A stretch of DNA of 64,000 nt from Prauserella muralis. Its GTDB lineage: Bacteria; Actinomycetota; Actinomycetes; Mycobacteriales; Pseudonocardiaceae. Both the position numbers and the translations under genes were made by a program. Positions within the stretch are counted from its first letter, which is position 1; each line of letters starts with the position of its first letter. Shown here piece after piece: positions 57,657 through 64,000 of this stretch. The notes under the pieces are model-generated. The model was given only the letters and a program-made list of their open reading frames with translations, was not told where the DNA came from and made no database searches. Location: positions 310,001 to 374,000 of the forward strand of contig NZ_MASW01000006.1 of NCBI RefSeq assembly GCF_003202285.1, written 5' to 3'.

Positions 57657-57719
57657 GAGTGCAGAACTCGCGGGCCTGAGTGCAGGACTCGCAGGCCTGA
57701 GTGCAGGACTCGCGGTCAG
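57657..57719. repeat. 21-bp tandem repeat, three copies
   Basis: Three consecutive 21-base units at 57657-57677, 57678-57698 and 57699-57719. Each begins GAGTGCAG(A/G)ACTCGC, whose GAGT and ACTC arms can pair around a 5-base loop. The array fills the gap between the adenosyltransferase stop and the convergent DUF2550 gene, reaching into its last codons. The style resembles intergenic repeats that I recall from Pseudonocardiaceae genomes. Confidence 0.8.
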
Positions 57720-58150
57720 CTCGCGCGGGGGATACGGCGGCCCGGCGGGGCGGACTCGAGCCACGACAGGAAGCCGGTGAGGGCGCCGGGGCCCATGGCG
57801 ATCTCGATGGGCTCCTGGTCTCGCGACTCGCAGCGCAGCACGGTCGCGCCGGCCGGCACGGCGTACGACTCGGTGCCGATGGGATCACGCCGGTCGGCGA
57901 TCTGCAGGGTCTCCCGGCGGAACACCCGATCCGGGCCCGTGCGCAGGCTCCACACCCGGTACCAGACGAACTCCTCGCCGCGGTAGCGGCCGATCCCGAG
58001 GTGCCAGCCGGAGCGTTCCCGGTCCGGCTGCCAGCGCAGCGCCACGCTCACCCCACCGAAACGGCGCATCCGGACCCAGCGCAGGGCGTACCAGACGGCG
58101 ACGCCGAACAGCACGAGCAGGAGGGCTAGGACCAGCAGTGCGATCTCCAT
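57716..58150 (-). CDS. DUF2550 membrane-anchored protein (Rv1312 homologue)
   Basis: A 144-residue protein with one N-terminal helix (MEIALLVLALLLVLFGVAVWYALRW) and a cytoplasmic, Arg/Trp-rich domain: SVALRWQPDRERSGWHLGIGRYRGEEFVWYRVWSL. DUF2550 proteins are found in actinobacteria immediately after the atp operon; role unknown. It starts 25 bases after the atpC stop on the same strand and is probably co-transcribed. Confidence 0.9.
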   Translation of the reverse strand: MEIALLVLALLLVLFGVAVWYALRWVRMRRFGGVSVALRWQPDRERSGWHLGIGRYRGEEFVWYRVWSLRTGPDRVFRRETLQIADRRDPIGTESYAVPAGATVLRCESRDQEPIEIAMGPGALTGFLSWLESAPPGRRIPRAS

Positions 58151-58175
58151 GGCCGGCTCCCGCTCGTCGTCCGCG

Positions 58176-58541
58176 CTAGACCGACTGGCCCGCCGCCCGG
58201 AGCCGCGCGGCGGCTCTCGCTCGCTCGGCCTCGTCCTCGGCGCTGAGCGCCTGCCTGGCGGCGTCGACGTCGATCTCCTCGCTGAGGTCGGCCGACTCGG
58301 CGAGCACGCTCACCGAGTCGTGCGTGATCGAGAGGAAGCCGCCGTGCACCGCAGCGGTCAGCGTGTCACCGTCCGTAGTGGTGACCTTCACGATGCCGCC
58401 CTCAACCAGCTGACCGAGCACCGGTTCGTGCCCGGGCATCACGCCGATCTCACCCTCGGTGGTCTGCGCGACGACGAACGTGGCCTTGCCCGACCACAGA
58501 CGACGCTCGACGGCCACCAGCTCGACGGACATCTCAGCCAC
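58176..58541 (-). CDS. atpC: ATP synthase F1 epsilon subunit
   Basis: A 121-residue subunit linking rotor to catalytic core and modulating ATPase activity. [33 protein letters not shown] and the beta sandwich up to [16 protein letters not shown] are typical, followed by a shortened C-terminal helical arm ([20 protein letters not shown]) as in actinobacteria. GTG at 58541 with GGAG 6 bases upstream is preferred; ATG at 58532 is an alternative. Separated from atpD by 124 bases containing two hairpins. Confidence 0.93.
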   Translation of the reverse strand: MAEMSVELVAVERRLWSGKATFVVAQTTEGEIGVMPGHEPVLGQLVEGGIVKVTTTDGDTLTAAVHGGFLSITHDSVSVLAESADLSEEIDVDAARQALSAEDEAERARAAARLRAAGQSV

Positions 58542-58560
58542 GTAGGTCTCCTTCGGATCG

Positions 58561-58589
58561 GGCGTTCCCCTCAGTGTAATAGGAACGCC
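58561..58589 (-). promoter_or_regulatory. Hairpin in the atpC leader
   Basis: GGCGTTCC (58561-58568) pairs perfectly with GGAACGCC (58582-58589) around a 13-base AT-rich loop. On the transcript it lies 20 bases before the atpC GTG, just upstream of the ribosome-binding site. Confidence 0.5.
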
Positions 58590-58612
58590 GCCGCTGCCGG
58601 CTGTGACTATGC

Positions 58613-58656
58613 GAACGACGGGACCAGATCCATAGTGGACGCCAGTCCCGTCGTTC
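58613..58656 (-). promoter_or_regulatory. Hairpin directly after the atpD stop
   Basis: A perfect 12-base stem (GAACGACGGGAC at 58613-58624 with 58645-58656) with a 20-base loop that can fold a further small stem. It starts 9 bases after the atpD stop and has no U-tract, so it may be an attenuator or an RNA-stability element rather than a full terminator. Confidence 0.55.
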
Positions 58657-58665
58657 ACGCGGGCA

Positions 58666-60093
<1,428 letters not shown>

Positions 60094-61029
60094 TCAGTCA
60101 TCACTTCCTACAGCGGCGAGCGCATCAGCTCCACCGACGATTTCGCTGATCTCCTGGGTGATCTGGGCCTGGCGGGCCTGGTTCGCCAGCCGGGTGTAGG
60201 TCTCCACCAGCTCACTCGCGTTGTCCGAGGCCGACTTCATCGCGTTGCGCTGCGCGGCCAGCTCGGAGGCCGCCGACTCCAGCAACGCCGCGAAGATCCT
60301 CGTGTTGATGTACTTCGGCAGCAGCGCCGCGAGCAGCGTCTCGGCGCTGGGCTCGAAGTCGTACGCGGGCGGGATCGTCTCCGGTGTCTCCTCCGAGTAC
60401 TCGACCTCAAGCGGCGCCATCCGCCGGGCGACCGGCGTCTGCGTGAGCATCGAGCGGAACTCGGTGTAGACGATGTGCAGCTCGTCGACGCCCAGGATGC
60501 CGTCGGGGCCGGGCTGGCCGCCCACGTCGTCGGCCCCGGCCAGGAACGCCGTGACCAGCGCGTCGCCGACCTCGGCCGCGTTCTCGTACCGCGGCTGCTG
60601 CGAGAAACCGGTCCAGCTGTCCGCGACCTCGCGGCCACGGAAGCGGTAGTAGTTCACGCCCTTCGTGCCGATGACGTAGAGCTGCGGGTCCTTGCCCTGC
60701 TCACGCAACAGCGAGAGGAGCTCCTCGGTGGCACGCAGCACGTTGGCGTTGTAGCCGCCGACGAGGCCCTTGTCACTGGTGACGACGAGCACCGCGACGC
60801 GCCGCACGGTCTCCCGTTCCACCAGCAGCGGGTGGTCGAGGTTGGCTGCCGCCCCGGCCAGCGCGGAGAGCACGTTCGTGATCTCCGAGGCGTACGGCCG
60901 GGAGGCCTCCACGCGCGCCTGCGCCTTGCTGATGCGCGACGTGGCGATGAGCTCCATCGCCTTGGTGATCTTGCCGATGGATTTGGTTGCCCGGATCTTC
61001 GACCGGAGCTCACGAAGCTGTGCAGCCAT
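60094..61029 (-). CDS. atpG: ATP synthase F1 gamma subunit
   Basis: A 311-residue central rotor shaft subunit. The N-terminal helix [29 protein letters not shown] and the C-terminal helix [39 protein letters not shown] form the coiled shaft; [15 protein letters not shown] lies near 80. An insertion around 165-178 ([15 protein letters not shown]) resembles the actinobacterial gamma loop. Start ATG 61029, 12 bases after atpA. Confidence 0.97.
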   Translation of the reverse strand: MAAQLRELRSKIRATKSIGKITKAMELIATSRISKAQARVEASRPYASEITNVLSALAGAAANLDHPLLVERETVRRVAVLVVTSDKGLVGGYNANVLRATEELLSLLREQGKDPQLYVIGTKGVNYYRFRGREVADSWTGFSQQPRYENAAEVGDALVTAFLAGADDVGGQPGPDGILGVDELHIVYTEFRSMLTQTPVARRMAPLEVEYSEETPETIPPAYDFEPSAETLLAALLPKYINTRIFAALLESAASELAAQRNAMKSASDNASELVETYTRLANQARQAQITQEISEIVGGADALAAVGSDD

Positions 61030-61041
61030 GGCCTTCGCTCG

Positions 61042-62682
61042 CTACTTCTTCGGGGCCGGACGGTGCACCTTCACCGACTCCTGCCCGACCTTGTCGGCGT
61101 CCATGGCCTCGGCCTCCGCCTCCACCAGGGTGTGGCCCTCGGAGGTCGTGAAGCCCTTCTTGAACTCCGTGACCGCGGAGACGACGCGCTCGGCGAGCTC
61201 GTCGGTCCACTTGCCCTTCTCGCGGATCTCGGCGAAGACGTCCTCGTGCTTGTGCCGCAGGTTCTGCAGGAACTCGGCGTTGAACCGCGCGGTGTCCTCG
61301 ATCGGCACGTCGTCGAAGTGACCGTTGGTGCCGAGGAACACCGTGACGACCTGCTGCTCGACCGGCACCGGCGAGTACTGCGGCTGCTTGAGCAGCTCGT
61401 ACAGGCGGGCACCGCGGTCCAGCTGGGCCTTCGAGGCGGCGTCGAGGTCGGAGGCGAAGGCGGCGAACGCCTTCAGCTCCTCGTACTGCGACAGGTCGAT
61501 ACGCAGCGAGCCCGAGACCGTCTTCATGGCCTTGATCTGCGCGTCACCACCGACGCGGGACACCGAGGTGGTCACGTCGACCGCGGGGCGCTGGCCGGAG
61601 TTGAACAGGTCCGACTGGAAGAAGCACTGGCCGTCGGTGATCGAGATGACGTTGGTCGGGATGTAGGCCGAGATGTCGTTGGCCTTGGTCTCGATGATCG
61701 GCAGGCCGGTCAGCGAGCCGCCGCCCTTCTCGTCGGAGAGCTTCGCGCAGCGCTCCAGCAGGCGGGAGTGCAAGTAGAAGACGTCGCCGGGGAACGCCTC
61801 GCGGCCCGGCGGGCGGCGCAGCAGCAGCGAGATCGCGCGGTAGGCCTCGGCCTGCTTGGTCAGGTCGTCGAAGACGATCAGGACGTGCTTGCCCTGGTAC
61901 ATCCAGTGCTGACCGAGCGCGGAGCCGGAGTACGGCGCCAGCCACTTGAAGCCCGCGGCGTCGGAGGCGGGAGCCGCGACGATGGTGGTGTAGTCCATCG
62001 CACCGGCGTCCTCGAGCGACTTGCGCACCGACGCGATCGTCGAGCCCTTCTGGCCGACGGCGACGTAGATGCAGCGCACCTGCTTCGACGGGTCGCCGCT
62101 CTCCCAGTTGGCCTTCTGGTTGATGATCGTGTCGACGCAGACGGCGGTCTTGCCGGTCTTGCGGTCGCCGATGATCAGCTGCCGCTGGCCACGGCCGATC
62201 GGCGTCATCGCGTCGATCGCGGTGATGCCGGTCTGCAGCGGCTCGGACACCGGCTGGCGCTCCACCACGGACGCGGCCTGCAGCTCCAGCGCGCGGCGCT
62301 CGGTCGACTCGATGTCGCCGAGGCCGTCGATCGGCTGGCCGAGCGGGTCGATGACGCGGCCGAGGAAGTTGTCGCCGACCGGGATCGACAGGATCCGCCC
62401 GGTGCGCTTGACCTCCTGGCCCTCCTCGATCGTGTCGAAGTCACCCAGGATGACGACACCGATCTGGCGCGGCTCCAGGTTCTGCGCGACGCCCAGCACC
62501 CCGCCGGGGAATTCGAGCAGCTCGTTGGCCATGGTCGACGGCAGGCCCTCGACGTGGGCGACACCGTCACCGGTGTCGACGACGACGCCGACCTCTTCCC
62601 GGCTCACATCCGGGGAGTAACTCGAGACGTAGTTCTCGATCGCACTGCGGATCTCATCCGAGGAGATCGTCAGCTCCGCCAT
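61042..62682 (-). CDS. atpA: ATP synthase F1 alpha subunit
   Basis: The 546-residue non-catalytic nucleotide-binding subunit. [22 protein letters not shown] starts the delta-binding region; Walker A is GDRKTGKTA near 173; [25 protein letters not shown] near 288 is the alpha signature. The C-terminal tail ([17 protein letters not shown], about 30 residues beyond E. coli AtpA) is the extension seen in mycobacteria that suppresses ATP hydrolysis. Followed by atpG after 12 bases. Confidence 0.98.
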   Translation of the reverse strand: MAELTISSDEIRSAIENYVSSYSPDVSREEVGVVVDTGDGVAHVEGLPSTMANELLEFPGGVLGVAQNLEPRQIGVVILGDFDTIEEGQEVKRTGRILSIPVGDNFLGRVIDPLGQPIDGLGDIESTERRALELQAASVVERQPVSEPLQTGITAIDAMTPIGRGQRQLIIGDRKTGKTAVCVDTIINQKANWESGDPSKQVRCIYVAVGQKGSTIASVRKSLEDAGAMDYTTIVAAPASDAAGFKWLAPYSGSALGQHWMYQGKHVLIVFDDLTKQAEAYRAISLLLRRPPGREAFPGDVFYLHSRLLERCAKLSDEKGGGSLTGLPIIETKANDISAYIPTNVISITDGQCFFQSDLFNSGQRPAVDVTTSVSRVGGDAQIKAMKTVSGSLRIDLSQYEELKAFAAFASDLDAASKAQLDRGARLYELLKQPQYSPVPVEQQVVTVFLGTNGHFDDVPIEDTARFNAEFLQNLRHKHEDVFAEIREKGKWTDELAERVVSAVTEFKKGFTTSEGHTLVEAEAEAMDADKVGQESVKVHRPAPKK

Positions 62683-62726
62683 GTCGTTCCCGCTCTCACT
62701 TCGTTCTTGCCAAAGTTTGTGTTGTC

Positions 62727-63548
62727 TCAGCCGGCCAGCTGCCTGCGGAGCGACTCGAGTCGCCCGGCAGCGCTGCCGTCGATGACCTCGTCGCCGACGC
62801 GCACCACGAGCCCGGCGCCGATGCTGCGGTCCAGCTCCACGTGCAGCGCCACCGGCCGCCCGTAGATGCGCCGGAGCCGCTCCGCGAGCTGGTCCCGCTG
62901 CTCGGCCGTGAGCTCGGTCGCGCTGGTCACGTAGGCCACCGACCGTTCGCGCCGCGCGGCGGCCAGCTTCACCAGCTCGTCGATCTTGTGCGCGGCCCCG
63001 CGGCCACGCGGCCTGCCGACGACCTGCTCGGCGAGCACCTTCGTCACCGGGTCGACCCTGTCGGTGATCAGGGTGCGCATGAGGTTCCGCTTCGCCTCGG
63101 CAGAGGTGACCTGGTCGGCCAGCGCACGGTCGAGCTCGGGTTCCCTGTCCACGATACGTGCGATCCGGAACAGCTCGTCCTCGACGGTGTCCAGTTTGCC
63201 GGAGTTCTCGGCCGCGGTCAGCAGCGCGTTCCTGCCGAGGGACTCGACGCCGTCGACGAGCTCACGCGGGCTCGACCAGCGGTTGCCGACGACGGCATCG
63301 AGCACACGCAGCGCCGGCTCGGACACCTTGCCCTGCAGCAGGCTCCTGACCAGCCGCTTGCGGGCCTCGGGGTCCGACGAGCCGTCCGCGACGGCCCGTC
63401 GCAACCCGACCTCCCTGGCGAGCAGGTCGACCACGGAGAGCAGCTCTTCCCCGACGGCGGACGGGTCGGACCCCGCGTCGCCGAGGACCTCGTCGAGGCG
63501 GCTCTCGGCGAAGCCCAGAGCCTCGCGGCTCGCAGCATGCAGCGTCAT
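62727..63548 (-). CDS. atpH: ATP synthase delta subunit (actinobacterial long form)
   Basis: A 273-residue peripheral-stalk subunit, longer than the 177-residue E. coli protein. [22 protein letters not shown] opens it and the conserved C-terminal [35 protein letters not shown] matches OSCP/delta. In M. tuberculosis delta is fused to a second b subunit; here it is a separate gene, as in other actinomycetes. Ends 44 bases before atpA. Confidence 0.96.
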   Translation of the reverse strand: MTLHAASREALGFAESRLDEVLGDAGSDPSAVGEELLSVVDLLAREVGLRRAVADGSSDPEARKRLVRSLLQGKVSEPALRVLDAVVGNRWSSPRELVDGVESLGRNALLTAAENSGKLDTVEDELFRIARIVDREPELDRALADQVTSAEAKRNLMRTLITDRVDPVTKVLAEQVVGRPRGRGAAHKIDELVKLAAARRERSVAYVTSATELTAEQRDQLAERLRRIYGRPVALHVELDRSIGAGLVVRVGDEVIDGSAAGRLESLRRQLAG

Positions 63549-63560
63549 GTACGCCTACTC

Positions 63561-64000
63561 CTAGTTCCTGGATCCGGCCGCGCCGTTGCCGCCGGCGTCG
63601 AGCTCGGCGAGGAACCGGTCGACCGTGCCCCGGCGCCTGGCCTCGTCCTCCAGCGCCTCGCCGACGATCCGGCTGGCCAGCTCGACCGAGTTCCGGCCGA
63701 GCTCGGCCCGCAGCTCGGCGACGATCTGGGCACGCTGGGCCTGCAGCTGCGCCTCGCCCTGCGCGACGATGCGCCGCGCCTCCTCCTGGGCGTCGGCCCG
63801 CAGCTCTTCCTTGATCTGCTCGGCCTCGAGCCGCGCGTCGTCCCGGATCTTGGCGGCCTCGGTCCTGGCCTCGGCGAGCTGCGCCTTGTACTGCTCCAGC
63901 GCCTGCTCGGCCTCGGCCTGGGCCTTCTCGGCCTTGGCGATGCCGCCCTCGATCTTCGCGGTGCGCTCCTCGTAGAGCTTCTCGAAGCGGGGCACCGCGA
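63561..64000 (-). CDS. atpF: ATP synthase F0 subunit b, C-terminal part (truncated by window edge)
   Basis: The last 145 or so residues of the b subunit of the peripheral stalk. The visible sequence begins [27 protein letters not shown], the region just after the membrane helix, and continues as a long charged coiled coil ([31 protein letters not shown]) to a Gly/Asn-rich end. The GTG at 63995 is internal (Val of the VPRFEK motif), not the start; the membrane anchor and true start lie beyond 64000. 12 bases upstream of atpH. Confidence 0.95.
   Translation of the reverse strand, partial: AVPRFEKLYEERTAKIEGGIAKAEKAQAEAEQALEQYKAQLAEARTEAAKIRDDARLEAEQIKEELRADAQEEARRIVAQGEAQLQAQRAQIVAELRAELGRNSVELASRIVGEALEDEARRRGTVDRFLAELDAGGNGAAGSRN

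Noticed and set aside
57640-57888. Small frame with repeated ESCTQA-type heptads
   Set aside because: Produced by the 21-base non-coding repeat read in frame; no ribosome-binding site and it is antisense-shifted to DUF2550.

Overview
The window is a gene-dense, GC-rich piece of chromosome from an actinobacterium. Gene content fits the Pseudonocardiaceae (Saccharomonospora, Prauserella or Amycolatopsis type), but the genus is inference from gene order, codon bias toward G/C third positions, GTG/TTG starts, very frequent 4-nt start/stop overlaps, and actinobacterial markers (NucS, CysO-CysM-Mec, DUF2550, DUF2017). No rRNA, tRNA, CRISPR array, phage or transposase gene was found.

Backbone: several blocks are in the same relative order as Mycobacterium tuberculosis Rv1306-Rv1341. 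From right to left these are the atp operon (58.2-64.0 kb), DUF2550, PduO-type cobalamin adenosyltransferase, murA, nucS, dinG, pncB, and the long minus-strand block clpS-DUF2017-P1 peptidase-mec-cysO-cysM-rhomboid-murI-MBL phosphodiesterase-rph-rdgB (13.0-21.6 kb). serB and ctaD form a second conserved pair. Lineage-specific genes sit between these blocks.

Layout: 0-3 kb, a LacI regulator divergent from a secreted GH10 xylanase; 3-8 kb, a branched-chain amino acid type ABC importer (livHMGF plus a convergent livK lipoprotein); 8-13 kb, small surface proteins, a Bcp peroxiredoxin and a large NACHT-LRR STAND NTPase; 13-21.6 kb, the conserved sulfur-carrier/cell-wall/RNA block, interrupted by an opposite-strand flippase-like membrane protein; 21.7-24.6 kb, NAD salvage (pncB, pncA) with a divergent PfkB kinase; 24.5-29.8 kb, secreted proteins and DinG; 29.8-33.6 kb, PTH2-serB-ctaD; 33.6-34.1 kb, a gene-free stretch ending in a 30-bp palindromic tandem repeat; 34-39 kb, assorted enzymes including a duplicated-and-fused 3-hydroxyacyl-CoA dehydrogenase; 39-41.4 kb, PTS-dependent dihydroxyacetone kinase dhaKLM; 41.5-45.3 kb, a lipoprotein, a sodium:solute symporter with a small membrane partner, and nucS; 45.5-52.7 kb, two sets of ectoine/amino-acid type EhuBCD genes sharing one EhuA ATPase gene; 52.8-57.6 kb, ethylmalonyl-CoA mutase-like MeaA, LysE exporter, MurA and cobalamin adenosyltransferase; 57.7-64 kb, DUF2550 and the ATP synthase operon, truncated in atpF by the window edge.

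Most notable: the NACHT-LRR protein behind bcp (candidate defence NTPase); a CysO sulfur carrier with two residues after its diglycine, next to the JAMM protease that could trim them; MurA with Asp in place of the fosfomycin-target Cys; an opposite-strand gene inserted in a conserved operon with a 168-nt antisense tail; two intergenic tandem-repeat families; stable hairpins between atpD and atpC; and a recurring TANNNT box 5-8 nt before start codons that suggests many leaderless mRNAs.
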